A stretch of 64,000 nt of DNA from Flavobacteriales bacterium. GTDB taxonomy: Bacteria; Bacteroidota; Bacteroidia; Flavobacteriales_F; PHOS-HE28. Below are positions 31,072 through 38,933 of the stretch, piece after piece. How positions within the stretch are numbered: position 1 is the first letter of the stretch; every line of letters starts with the position of its first letter. Location: contig JACJZJ010000006.1 in the NCBI GenBank assembly GCA_020635675.1, forward strand, positions 124,001 through 188,000, given 5' to 3'. The position numbers and the translations under genes were made by a program. The notes under the pieces were generated by a model. That model did no database searches. It was not told where the DNA came from and saw nothing but the letters and a program-made list of their open reading frames with translations.

Positions 31072-31749
31072 TCAGCGCGGGTTCTTCACCACCTCCGTTG
31101 GTACCGCGTTCCGGTCGGCCAGATAGGCCTTGTACATGTCGGAATAGCGAAGCCGGTGTTCGACGACCTCTTCGTACCGTCCCATCAGGCCCAGCAGCAG
31201 TTCACAGGCTTCACGAAGGCCATGCCGGCCTCCGTTCAGGTGGGTCAATAGGTCCGCGTCGAGCCGGGCACTGACGAAATTCTCGAACAAGGGGCTTGCG
31301 GGCTGATGCACCAGGATGCGCATGCCGCAGCGTCGCGCAAGAGGCAGGTCCAGGACGTCATCGAAAAAGAACGCCACCTGCTTGTCGTCGCATCCATGGT
31401 CCGACCGGAACCGCTCCAGTGCGTCCATTTTGTGTGTGAAGCCCATGTAGATGGCATGCAGGTGCTCGCGTTCCGCGAAGCGTTGCGCTTGTGGGTTGTG
31501 CTGTCCGGTGATCACGGCACAGACCGGAAGCTGCTTGTTCGCCAGCCACATCCCGAAACGGAGCAGATTGACCCCCATGCTATCCACTTCGCTGAACGGA
31601 CTTCCTCCGTCCGCATCCTTCCACCCGTCATTGAACACACCGTCCCAATCGAACAACAAGCCCCGGATCCCCCCCAGTGTGCGTTGCAGGTGATCGGGGG
31701 GGCGCAGAAACCGCGTGCCGAGCTTGGAGAATGTCCGCAGGTCCAGCAT
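31072..31749 (-). CDS. KdsC-like HAD phosphatase (3-deoxy-octulosonate 8-phosphate phosphatase type)
   Basis: The 225-residue protein has the HAD motif I LLFDWDGVFNDGW (nucleophile Asp and DxD), motif II in VCAVITGQHN, and motif IV in VAFFFDDVLDLPLARRCG. The C-terminus GGRHGLREACELLLGLMGRY closely resembles the KdsC ending. KdsC removes phosphate from Kdo-8-P, the last step before CMP-Kdo formation. It is longer than typical KdsC (about 170-190) because of an N-terminal 30 residues and a C-terminal 25. Its stop is followed by DUF2141 in convergence. It starts 1 bp after the transaldolase-CBS gene, in an operon with kdsA, which supports the assignment. Confidence 0.8.
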   Translation of the reverse strand: MLDLRTFSKLGTRFLRPPDHLQRTLGGIRGLLFDWDGVFNDGWKDADGGSPFSEVDSMGVNLLRFGMWLANKQLPVCAVITGQHNPQAQRFAEREHLHAIYMGFTHKMDALERFRSDHGCDDKQVAFFFDDVLDLPLARRCGMRILVHQPASPLFENFVSARLDADLLTHLNGGRHGLREACELLLGLMGRYEEVVEHRLRYSDMYKAYLADRNAVPTEVVKNPR

Positions 31750-31750
31750 C

Positions 31751-32773
31751 TCAACCCGCGATCGCCTTCATCAGGTCCTGGATGTCGAGCATACCGAGCT
31801 GCTTTCCGTTCTCGCTCACGCTCAAGGTATCCACCTTGTGCTCCTTGAAGGCCCTCTGCGCATCGTCCAGCAATGCCTCCGGGCCGATGGTGAACGGCGT
31901 GTTGAACTTCAACGTGCTAAGCTTCCTGGTGAGGAACTTGTCGCCCTCCTTCTCGATACCGCGGCGCAATCCGCCGTCCGTGAACACGCCCTTGTTCTTT
32001 CCCTTGGCATCCACCACCATCACCGCGCCGAAGCCGTGCTTGGTCATCTCCACCAGTGCCTGGCTCACGGTGGCGCTGTCCTTCACCAACGGGTTCCTGC
32101 GGGAGAGCACGTCCTTCACCTTCATGGTGATCAAACGGGTGTCCACGTAGAACTGCTGCGTGCCGATCGCCGTGAAGTGGTTGTCGGTGAGCTGCTTCAT
32201 GATCTTCCAGGGCACCGTGATCGTGTGTACGCCGATGTCCACCGCGTTCCGCACATGTTCGATGGTACGCACGCTGCTGAACATGATCTTCGTGTCATAT
32301 CCGTAGTAGTTCACGGCGCGAACGCACTGTTCCACAAGGGCGAGCGCGTCATGCCCCTGGTCCTGCAGACGCCCCACCAACGGACATACATAGCTGGCAC
32401 CGGCCTGCATGGCCATGTAGGCCTGCTGGATGGTGTAGACCAGGTGGACGTTCACCAGGACCCCCTTGTTCCGTAGCATCCGGCACGCGCGCAGGCCCTC
32501 CAGGCTCACGGGGATCTTGAAGACGGTGGTCTCCTTCTTCAATCCCATTTTCAGCTGGCGGTCCGCCTCCTTCACGATCTCTTCGGCGGTCTCGCCGAGT
32601 GCCTCCACCTGCAATACCGGCACCTTCCTGGCGAGGTCCAGGATCATCCTGTCGATGTCCTTCACCCCGCCGCGGTGCATGAAGGTGGGTGTGGTGGTCA
32701 GACCGGTGAGAAAGCCCAGTCGGAAGGCTTCGTCGATCTCCTTGGGGTCGGCGCTGTCGAGGTAGAGTTCCAT
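31751..32773 (-). CDS. Transaldolase-like domain fused to KdsD-type CBS pair
   Basis: The 340-residue protein has two parts. Residues 1-215 are a transaldolase/fructose-6-P aldolase domain: MELYLDSADPKEI, GLTTTPTF and the Schiff-base Lys86 in TVFKIPVS. Residues about 217-340 are two CBS motifs (KGVFTDGGLRRGIEKEG, QLGMLDIQDLMKA) almost like those of arabinose-5-phosphate isomerase KdsD (KGIFTDGDLRR). KdsD normally has a SIS domain before the CBS pair; here a class I aldolase domain replaces it. Several usual active-site positions differ: TTNPS is TTTPT, and the NVHLVYT and YVCPLVGR segments replace Thr/Phe and Ala/Ser-Tyr/Phe. It lies between kdsA and the KdsC-like gene. I infer a role in supplying or sensing arabinose-5-P; the reaction is not proven. 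ATG 32773 gives the FSA-like N-terminus. Confidence 0.85.
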   Translation of the reverse strand: MELYLDSADPKEIDEAFRLGFLTGLTTTPTFMHRGGVKDIDRMILDLARKVPVLQVEALGETAEEIVKEADRQLKMGLKKETTVFKIPVSLEGLRACRMLRNKGVLVNVHLVYTIQQAYMAMQAGASYVCPLVGRLQDQGHDALALVEQCVRAVNYYGYDTKIMFSSVRTIEHVRNAVDIGVHTITVPWKIMKQLTDNHFTAIGTQQFYVDTRLITMKVKDVLSRRNPLVKDSATVSQALVEMTKHGFGAVMVVDAKGKNKGVFTDGGLRRGIEKEGDKFLTRKLSTLKFNTPFTIGPEALLDDAQRAFKEHKVDTLSVSENGKQLGMLDIQDLMKAIAG

Positions 32774-32862
32774 GGTGCGGGTTGATGCGTTGTGCGGTGC
32801 AGATGAGCTTCCCTGTTGCACCTGCAACGTCGACCCAAGGGGTCAACGGCACAGGCGAGGGA

Positions 32863-33708
32863 TCAGACGTCGGCAAGTTGGCGGCGATGCTTCACTTCCA
32901 CGGCGTGGATATCCAGCAGGGGCTTCAGGAATTCCTCCAGGTCATATACACAGAGCTGGCTGGCGGCGTCGCAAAGGGCCTTGGCGGGGTCGGGGTGTGT
33001 TTCGATGAACACACCGTCGACACCGGCGGCTAATCCGGCCCTTGCGATGGTGGGCATCACGTCCCGGTTGCCACCGCGCGGGTCGGCGCTGGGGATGCCA
33101 TACTTGCGGATGCTGTGCGTGATGTCGAAGACCACGGGATAGCCCGTCCTCCGCATGTGGTAGAATGCGCGGGGATCGACGACCAGGTCATTGTAGCCGA
33201 ACGTGTACCCGCGCTCGGTGAGGATGATCTTGTCGTTGCCCGTGCTCACGCACTTCTCGACGGGTTTGGCCATGTTGTCCGGCGCAAGGAATTGTGCGTG
33301 CTTCAGGTTGATCACCGCTCCTGTTTTCGCGGCCTCGGTGACCAGGGTGGTCTGCATCACCAGGTAGGCGGGGATCTGCAGCACGTCCACCACCTCGGCC
33401 GCGGGCCTTGCCTGGCTCGGGTAGTGGATGTCGGTGAGGATCGGAAAGCCGAACTCCGTCTTGATGCGTGCCAGCACCTTCAGTCCTTTTTCCAGCCCCG
33501 GGCCCTGGTAGAAGTCCACGCTGCTGCGGTTGTCCTTGGTGAAACTGCTCTTGAAGATGACGGGCACACCGGTGCGTTCGCTCACTTCCCTGAGCTTCTC
33601 GGCGGTGCGCAGCATCACATCCTCGGTCTCGATCACGCACGGACCGGAGATCAGGAAGAGCTGTTCACTGCCACAGGCGATCCCGCCGACTTGGACGATC
33701 TTGGTCAT
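32863..33708 (-). CDS. kdsA: 3-deoxy-8-phosphooctulonate synthase
   Basis: The 281-residue protein is a (beta/alpha)8 enzyme with LISGPCVIE, the PEP/A5P loop IFKSSFTKDNRSSVDFYQGP (20-residue part), ILTDIHYPSQA, TERGYTFGYNDLVVD and VVFDITHSIRKYG. It condenses phosphoenolpyruvate with D-arabinose-5-phosphate to Kdo-8-phosphate for the lipopolysaccharide inner core. It is the first gene of a minus-strand operon followed, after 89 bp, by the transaldolase-CBS fusion and the KdsC-like phosphatase. The -7 box TAACTTTG lies at 33744-33751, 35 nt upstream. Confidence 0.96.
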   Translation of the reverse strand: MTKIVQVGGIACGSEQLFLISGPCVIETEDVMLRTAEKLREVSERTGVPVIFKSSFTKDNRSSVDFYQGPGLEKGLKVLARIKTEFGFPILTDIHYPSQARPAAEVVDVLQIPAYLVMQTTLVTEAAKTGAVINLKHAQFLAPDNMAKPVEKCVSTGNDKIILTERGYTFGYNDLVVDPRAFYHMRRTGYPVVFDITHSIRKYGIPSADPRGGNRDVMPTIARAGLAAGVDGVFIETHPDPAKALCDAASQLCVYDLEEFLKPLLDIHAVEVKHRRQLADV

Positions 33709-33743
33709 GGTTCTCGAATTGTCCGCTTCGGCGAACGATCCCG

Positions 33744-33751
33744 CAAAGTTA
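33744..33751 (-). promoter_or_regulatory. -7 promoter box TAACTTTG (kds operon)
   Basis: Exact TAnnTTTG on the minus strand, 35 nt before ATG 33708, within the 63-bp gap after the FAH-family gene. Confidence 0.6.
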
Positions 33752-33771
33752 CCCAGTCGGTCCGATCGCGA

Positions 33772-34386
33772 TCAGGCGAAGCGCGCATGGAGCATGCGCT
33801 TGTCGTTCAGAAGACCCTCCAATACGTCGCCGGGCGCGATGGGCCCTACGCCGGCCGGTGTTCCCGTAAAAAGAAGGTCGCCCGGTTCGATGGTGATATA
33901 GTGCGAGACATGATGCACCAGTTCGGCTACGGAATGGACCATGTCCCGTGTATCCCCCTCCTGGACGACCTCTCCGTTCCGCATGAGTTTCAAACGCAGT
34001 CCCTGAAGCTCGGTGGCGGAGGTCATCGGCAGGTGTACATCGCCCAATACGGCACTGCCGTCGAAGGCTTTCGCCTTCTCCCACGGGAGCCCCTTTTCCT
34101 TCAGCTCCTGTTGCACCACCCGCGCGGTCAGGTCCAGGCCCAGGGTAAAACTGGCGATCATGCCCGGTGCCATGGCCACGGGAATGTCCTTCGCGTACGT
34201 GTCGAACGCCACGACGAGCTCAAGCTCGTGGTGGATCGGCCCCATATCCGTGGGCAGTTGGATGGGGCGATCGGTGAAGACCAGCGCCGTGGAGGGCTTT
34301 AGGAAGAAGACCGGGGCTTCCGGTACGGCGTTGCCAAGTTCATGCGCATGGTCCGCGTAGTTCCGGCCGATGCAAAAGATCTTCAT
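33772..34386 (-). CDS. Fumarylacetoacetate hydrolase family protein
   Basis: The 204-residue protein is a minimal FAH-fold enzyme: MKIFCIGRNYADHAHELGN, FFLKPSTALV, HHELELVVAF (metal-binding Glu residues), GMIASFTLGLDLTARVVQ, KAFDGSAVLG and LLFTGTPAGVGPI. It matches the FAHD1/YcgM group, which act as acylpyruvate hydrolases, oxaloacetate decarboxylases or tautomerases. The substrate cannot be fixed from sequence. It is cytoplasmic. It lies 27 bp downstream of the exonuclease gene and upstream of kdsA on the same strand; kdsA has its own -7 box. Confidence 0.9.
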   Translation of the reverse strand: MKIFCIGRNYADHAHELGNAVPEAPVFFLKPSTALVFTDRPIQLPTDMGPIHHELELVVAFDTYAKDIPVAMAPGMIASFTLGLDLTARVVQQELKEKGLPWEKAKAFDGSAVLGDVHLPMTSATELQGLRLKLMRNGEVVQEGDTRDMVHSVAELVHHVSHYITIEPGDLLFTGTPAGVGPIAPGDVLEGLLNDKRMLHARFA

Positions 34387-34413
34387 GGATCACATAGCGC
34401 GCGCTGCGCGGGT

Positions 34414-35184
34414 TCAGGCCTGGATGTCCGCCAATGCACCCTTCATCACGGCCAGGGTCGAGCCGGGGAGCTCGGCCTTGGTCAACAGCCATTGCAGATA
34501 GCCGGGATCATTACGTCCGACCTGCTCCAAAGGCCATCCCCTGTATTTGCCGAAGGATAGGCAGATGTTGCCGGAGGCGTCGAAAGCGAGCTTACCGGCG
34601 GGATCGGGGCTGCGGTCGCGGTCACCGCTGAATTCTCCGAGCTGGTCCACATCGGCAGGGAGGTCCGGGTAGCGCTCCAATTGGGCCAGCAGCACATCGG
34701 CCGTGGCTTCCACATCGGCCAGTGCGTCGTGGGCGCCGATGAGCTCCCCGCCGAGGTAGTAGCGCACCGCTGCGCTGAGGTCCCTGGGCTCCATCTTGTG
34801 GAAGATCCGTTGCACGTCCACGATCCGAAGGGCGGACGTGTCCCACGATCGCCCCACACGGTGTAGTTCCTCGGCGAGCATGGGCACGTCGAAACGCAGG
34901 CAATTGAACCCGCCAAGGTCGCAGCCCGCCAGTCGTTCGAGCAGTTCGTCGGCCAGGTCATCCAGTGCCGGCGCTCCCGCAACGTCGGCGTCGGTGATGC
35001 GATGGATGGCGGTGGCCTCGGGCGGTATGGGTATCCCCGGGTGCACCAGGCTCTTCCAAGTTGTACGTGAGCCGTCCGCGTGCAGGACCACGACACCGAT
35101 CTGGACGATGCGGTCCGCACCGATCCGGACCCCGGTGGTCTCGAGATCGAAGAAGGCGATCGGACGTTCGAGCTTCAGGCGCAT
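34414..35184 (-). CDS. DnaQ-like 3'-5' exonuclease
   Basis: The 256-residue protein is a DEDDh exonuclease: motif I AFFDLETTG (Asp13, Glu15), motif II in GGFNCLRFDVPML, and motif III HDALADVEAT near 153-162. A C-terminal 55-residue extension carries LSFGKYRGWPLEQV and DPGYLQWLL, a module common in stand-alone Bacteroidota members. The family includes proofreading subunits, RNase T and repair exonucleases; this one is not tied to a polymerase. The -7-like GAACTTTG ends 4 nt before the ATG, implying a leaderless message. Confidence 0.9.
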   Translation of the reverse strand: MRLKLERPIAFFDLETTGVRIGADRIVQIGVVVLHADGSRTTWKSLVHPGIPIPPEATAIHRITDADVAGAPALDDLADELLERLAGCDLGGFNCLRFDVPMLAEELHRVGRSWDTSALRIVDVQRIFHKMEPRDLSAAVRYYLGGELIGAHDALADVEATADVLLAQLERYPDLPADVDQLGEFSGDRDRSPDPAGKLAFDASGNICLSFGKYRGWPLEQVGRNDPGYLQWLLTKAELPGSTLAVMKGALADIQA

Positions 35185-35188
35185 CGGT

Positions 35189-35196
35189 CAAAGTTC
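35189..35196 (-). promoter_or_regulatory. -7-like box GAACTTTG (exonuclease gene)
   Basis: One mismatch to TAnnTTTG; ACCG separates it from ATG 35184. It lies just after the hairpin at 35205-35232. Confidence 0.4.
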
Positions 35197-35204
35197 ACCA
35201 ATGG

Positions 35205-35232
35205 AAAGGCCCCGGTGTGCACCGGGGCCTTT
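35205..35232 (-). terminator. Terminator-like hairpin after the PorE-like gene
   Basis: AAAGGCCCCGGT, loop GTGC, ACCGGGGCCTTT: a perfect 12-bp stem 22 bp after the stop at 35255. Only three T residues end the stem on the minus strand, so efficiency is uncertain. Confidence 0.7.
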
Positions 35233-35254
35233 CAAGTTCTTCACGATCCGCGAT

Positions 35255-37453
35255 CTAGCGGGTCTTGAGCTTCACGTACTGGAACTTCCCGTATTTCTCG
35301 GTCTCCTTGTAGTCGCCGCGATACCTCGGGCCCTGGACCAGATGGTTCACCGCTTCCAGCAGGATCTTGTTCGGGTCCTTGCCGCGCGCCTGCACGGACT
35401 CGATCAGGCGTTTCCGCGCGTCCTCCATCCGCAGATTGCTGAGGTTCTCGTTCGAACCGTAGGTCTTCGTAGGCACGTGCGATGCACTGGACTCGATCAC
35501 CACGTTCGCCTTCCCTTTCTCGTCGATCAGGTTCACCACGGCATCGATGAACGCCTTCCAATCGGACTCGTTCAGGTCGATATCCTTCATGTTGTAGGCG
35601 TAGAACTTCTGGTACTCCTTCACATAGGAGGCGTCGGGCATGGTGTGCGTTACACCCTTGTCCTTCATCTCCTTGTCCGTCATGGCCTCCTTTCCGGATG
35701 CTTTGCCCTTCTCCTCGGCGGTCTCCTTGCCGGTCGTCGGTACGCCCTTCTCCTTCGATCCCGGTGGCGACCCCTTCGGTAGGTCGACCATGCTGGCCGG
35801 TCCGGTGATCGCGACCGGGTTCAGGTAGATCTCCTTGTTGATCTCCTGATAAGCGGATTCGCACTCCACGAAAATGTCCTCGGTATGGATGGTCTTGTCA
35901 TCCACGCGATAGTCGAGGTTGTACTCCTTGCAGGGTGGGAGGATCACGACATAGACACCGTCCCGCTGCCGTGGCTTGTAGGTCTTGACCTCGCCTGTGG
36001 ACTTGTCGGTGACATACAGGATCGTGCTTGGCGGTATGCTCTGGCCCGGTGGTGGCACGATGAACCCCTTCAACACGGTCAGGCCTTCGGCCTCCATCTC
36101 CTCGGGGAAGTCAACGAAGTAGATGTCCTTCTCCCCATAGCCACCGATCTTGTCGGAGCTGAAGTACCCGCGGCGGCCGTCCGCCGTGGTCACGAAGAAC
36201 ACATCGTCATCCACCGTATTCAGCGGGTAGCCGATGTTGACCGGTGGGGTCCATGTGCCATCGTCCTGCAGTTCGGTGGAGAAGATGTCGAACCCCCCCA
36301 TGCTGTTGTGGCCCTTGGAGGCGAAGAAAAGCGTGCGTCCGTTGGGGTGGATAAAGACGCCATCCTCGTCGTACGGGGTATTGACCACGTTGCCGATGTT
36401 CTGGGCCTTGCTCCATTCACCGTCCGGTAGACGCACCACCCGGTAGATGTCCCTTCCACCCGAACCTCCCTTACGGTCGCTTACGAAATACAAGGTGTTC
36501 CCGTCCGCGGAAAGGGCGGCATGCGTCTCCCAGCTCTTCGTGTTCACATCGCTGCCGATAAGAACCGGGTCGCTCCACAACTCCCCGACCAGCTTGCTTT
36601 CATAGAGGTTGCCATCGCCGCCATCGTCCCGATAGATGATCAGGGTCTGACCATCGGCGCTCACGTTGACCGAGGCGAGATGTCCCGCATCCGCCGGGTT
36701 GATGTTGAGCAGTTCGGGTGCCTGCCAGTTGCCCTCGCGGTCCTTGTAGCTCACGTAGATGTTCTCGAAGGGCAGGCCTGCCTTTTCATCAATGATGCCC
36801 GCGTTCGAACTATCCGGACGGATCCGTCGCGAGGTGAAGAACAGCGCATTGCCGTCCACGGACAGCACCGGACTGAAGTCAGGGTATTCGCTGTTGACCA
36901 CGGGTCCTACGTTGCTGATCTCATAGGCCTTCGGGTCCGCGATCAGCGTGCGGGCGTTCGCGGTCTGTTCCTTTCCACGGATCGCCAGTTGCCGGAGTTC
37001 GTGGTTCTGGTCCACCTCGTCGATGAACTTTTGATAGAACTGGTCGGCCTTGTCGAACTCACCGTTCAGGTGATAGGCCCGGCCGAGATAATAGTCCACC
37101 TCCACCGGCGCGTTGGTCTCCTTCGGGTCGAAGGGATCGTAGCCGGAGGTATTGAACCCTCCGTACCCCCCCTTCCGCTTTTGTGCGGCCGCTTCCAGAT
37201 AGGACAATGCCTTCTGTTTGTGGTTGTAGGAGTGGAAATAGGAATACCCCAGTTTGTATTGCAGGTTCGCGTTGTCCGGTTGTTGGTCCAGCAGTTCCTT
37301 CCAGATCTCAGCGGCCTGGTTGTAGAACTTCTCCTCCATCAGCTTGTTGGCCTCCTCGAACTTCCAATTGAAGCTCGTGTTGTCACCTTGTGCGGTGGCC
37401 GATCGGGTGGAGAGCAGAGCCAACGCCAACAGCGCAGGGTAGCTGTATCTCAT
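35255..37453 (-). CDS. TPR/PD40/OmpA-like protein (PorE-like)
   Basis: The 732-residue protein starts with a signal peptide (SYPALLALALLSTRSATAQ). TPR-like helices follow (about 25-150, e.g. FNWKFEEANKLMEEKFYNQA), then WD40-like PD40 propeller strands (about 190-440, e.g. PDFSPVLSVDGNALFFTSRR and NTLYFVSDRKGGSGGRDIYR). A carboxypeptidase-regulatory-like fold comes next (about 470-540), then a Lys/Glu-rich linker and a C-terminal OmpA-like domain. This order is that of PorE, the T9SS protein tethering the machine to peptidoglycan. The OmpA part is divergent: SASHVPTKTYGSNENLSNLR lacks the expected HTD Asp, although LSxxR is kept. ATG 37453 is chosen for the signal peptide; TACATTTA at 37495-37502 is a plausible -7 box. 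Confidence 0.85.
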   Translation of the reverse strand: MRYSYPALLALALLSTRSATAQGDNTSFNWKFEEANKLMEEKFYNQAAEIWKELLDQQPDNANLQYKLGYSYFHSYNHKQKALSYLEAAAQKRKGGYGGFNTSGYDPFDPKETNAPVEVDYYLGRAYHLNGEFDKADQFYQKFIDEVDQNHELRQLAIRGKEQTANARTLIADPKAYEISNVGPVVNSEYPDFSPVLSVDGNALFFTSRRIRPDSSNAGIIDEKAGLPFENIYVSYKDREGNWQAPELLNINPADAGHLASVNVSADGQTLIIYRDDGGDGNLYESKLVGELWSDPVLIGSDVNTKSWETHAALSADGNTLYFVSDRKGGSGGRDIYRVVRLPDGEWSKAQNIGNVVNTPYDEDGVFIHPNGRTLFFASKGHNSMGGFDIFSTELQDDGTWTPPVNIGYPLNTVDDDVFFVTTADGRRGYFSSDKIGGYGEKDIYFVDFPEEMEAEGLTVLKGFIVPPPGQSIPPSTILYVTDKSTGEVKTYKPRQRDGVYVVILPPCKEYNLDYRVDDKTIHTEDIFVECESAYQEINKEIYLNPVAITGPASMVDLPKGSPPGSKEKGVPTTGKETAEEKGKASGKEAMTDKEMKDKGVTHTMPDASYVKEYQKFYAYNMKDIDLNESDWKAFIDAVVNLIDEKGKANVVIESSASHVPTKTYGSNENLSNLRMEDARKRLIESVQARGKDPNKILLEAVNHLVQGPRYRGDYKETEKYGKFQYVKLKTR

Positions 37454-37494
37454 TGCGTGGGTCGTTCGTTCAGGTCGGTCATGTCGGGCGCGGA

Positions 37495-37502
37495 TAAATG
37501 TA
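37495..37502 (-). promoter_or_regulatory. -7-like box TACATTTA (PorE-like gene)
   Basis: One mismatch to TAnnTTTG on the minus strand, 41 nt before ATG 37453, in locally AT-rich DNA (TAGATATTTT upstream). Confidence 0.4.
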
Positions 37503-37529
37503 GATATTTTCCCTACCCACGGTCCGTGG

Positions 37530-38882
37530 TCAATAGTCCGTTCCCGGCGACCATGCTTCAAGGATGTCGGCCACGCGACGCACGAAACGCCCGCCCAGTG
37601 CGCCATCCACGACGCGATGGTCATAGCTGTGGCTGAGGAACATCATGTGCCTGATGCCGATCAGGTCGCCTTGTGGTGTTTCGATGACCGCCGGCTTCTT
37701 GCGGATGGCACCAGTGGCCATGATCGCCACCTGGGGTTGATTGATCACGGGGGTGCCCAGTACGTTCCCGAAGGTGCCCACGTTCGTAACGGTATAGGTG
37801 CCCCCTTGGATCTCATCGGGCTGGAGCTTCCCGGCCCTGGCCCGTTCCGCCAGGTCGTTCACCGCCTTGGCCATGCCCACCAGGTTCAGCCGGTCGGCGT
37901 TCCTGATCACCGGCACGATGAGGTTGCCGCTCGGGAGGGCCGCGGCCATTCCGATGTTGATGTCCCGCTTCCGGATGATGTTGTAGCCATCGACCTGCAC
38001 GTTCACCATGGGCATCTCCTTGATCGCCTGGACGATCGCCATGATGAACATCGGCGTGAAGGTCAGTTTCTCACCCTCGCGCTGTTCGAACGCCTTCTTC
38101 ACTTTTTCACGCCACCGGACCAGTTCGGTCACATCGGCTTCGACGAAGCTGGTGACATGCGGGCTGGTGCGTTTGCTCATCACCATGTGGTCGGCGATCA
38201 ACCGACGCATGCGGTCCATCTCGATGATCTCGTCACCGGGTGCGGGCCGAACGGATGGAACACCGGTGGCTGCTGGGGTGGCTGCGGCCACCGCGGATGC
38301 CCTCGCGGTCTGCTGCTGCAATTCGGATGGAGGGTGGGGTCGGGACGTGCCGCGATCGGGCAGATAGTCGAGCAGGTCCTTCTTGGTGACCCGGCCCCCG
38401 GAACCCGAACCGGGGATGGTTTCGAGCTCGGCCATGGTGACCCCTTCGTTCCGGGCGATGTTCCTGACCAAGGGGGAATAGAATCGGCCGCTTGGGCCCG
38501 TCCGAGCTGGCCCCGCACCTTCTGCTGCGGTGCCTTGATGGGGTTCGGAGGCGGCGTGGCCGTTCCCGGACGGTGGGCCGTCCGTGGTGCGCACCGGCGC
38601 AGCAGTGGCCTCCGGTACAGGAGCGGGGATGGAAGCTTCCGCGGGTCCACCTGCGACGCCGATCCTGGCGATCGGCCGTCCTACTTTCACCACATCACCG
38701 TCCTTGACCAGACGCTCGAGCAGCACGCCGTCCTGGGGGGCGGGCACTTCGCTATCCACCTTGTCCGTGGCGATCTCCACGATGGGCTCATCGGCCTCCA
38801 CGCGGTCGCCTTCCTGCTTCAACCATTTGATGATGGTGGCCTCGGCCACGCTCTCGCCCATCTTGGGCAGCAATATCTCCAT
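37530..38882 (-). CDS. 2-oxo acid dehydrogenase E2, dihydrolipoamide acyltransferase
   Basis: The 450-residue protein has an N-terminal lipoyl domain (lipoylated Lys41 in EIATDKVDSEVPAP) and an Ala/Pro-rich linker. An E3-binding domain follows (YSPLVRNIARNEGVTMAELE to GRVTKKDLLDYL, about 137-175), then a second linker and the catalytic CoA-acyltransferase domain ending SHSYDHRVVDGALGG (His422, Asp426). The sequence resembles the branched-chain 2-oxoacid E2 (BkdB/C) or succinyl transferase more than the pyruvate E2. E1 and E3 genes are not adjacent. ATG 38882 gives MEILLPKMGESV; the upstream in-frame start at 38921 lies within the -7 box TACCTTTG (38919-38926). Confidence 0.93.
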   Translation of the reverse strand: MEILLPKMGESVAEATIIKWLKQEGDRVEADEPIVEIATDKVDSEVPAPQDGVLLERLVKDGDVVKVGRPIARIGVAGGPAEASIPAPVPEATAAPVRTTDGPPSGNGHAASEPHQGTAAEGAGPARTGPSGRFYSPLVRNIARNEGVTMAELETIPGSGSGGRVTKKDLLDYLPDRGTSRPHPPSELQQQTARASAVAAATPAATGVPSVRPAPGDEIIEMDRMRRLIADHMVMSKRTSPHVTSFVEADVTELVRWREKVKKAFEQREGEKLTFTPMFIMAIVQAIKEMPMVNVQVDGYNIIRKRDINIGMAAALPSGNLIVPVIRNADRLNLVGMAKAVNDLAERARAGKLQPDEIQGGTYTVTNVGTFGNVLGTPVINQPQVAIMATGAIRKKPAVIETPQGDLIGIRHMMFLSHSYDHRVVDGALGGRFVRRVADILEAWSPGTDY

Positions 38883-38918
38883 CGTTGACGGTCCTTTCTT
38901 GGGTGCGGATGGTCGCGC

Positions 38919-38926
38919 CAAAGGTA
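38919..38926 (-). promoter_or_regulatory. -7 promoter box TACCTTTG (E2 gene)
   Basis: Exact match on the minus strand, 36 nt before ATG 38882. It lies only 8 bp from the end of the sulfotransferase-fusion gene. Confidence 0.6.
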
Positions 38927-38933
38927 AACTTCG

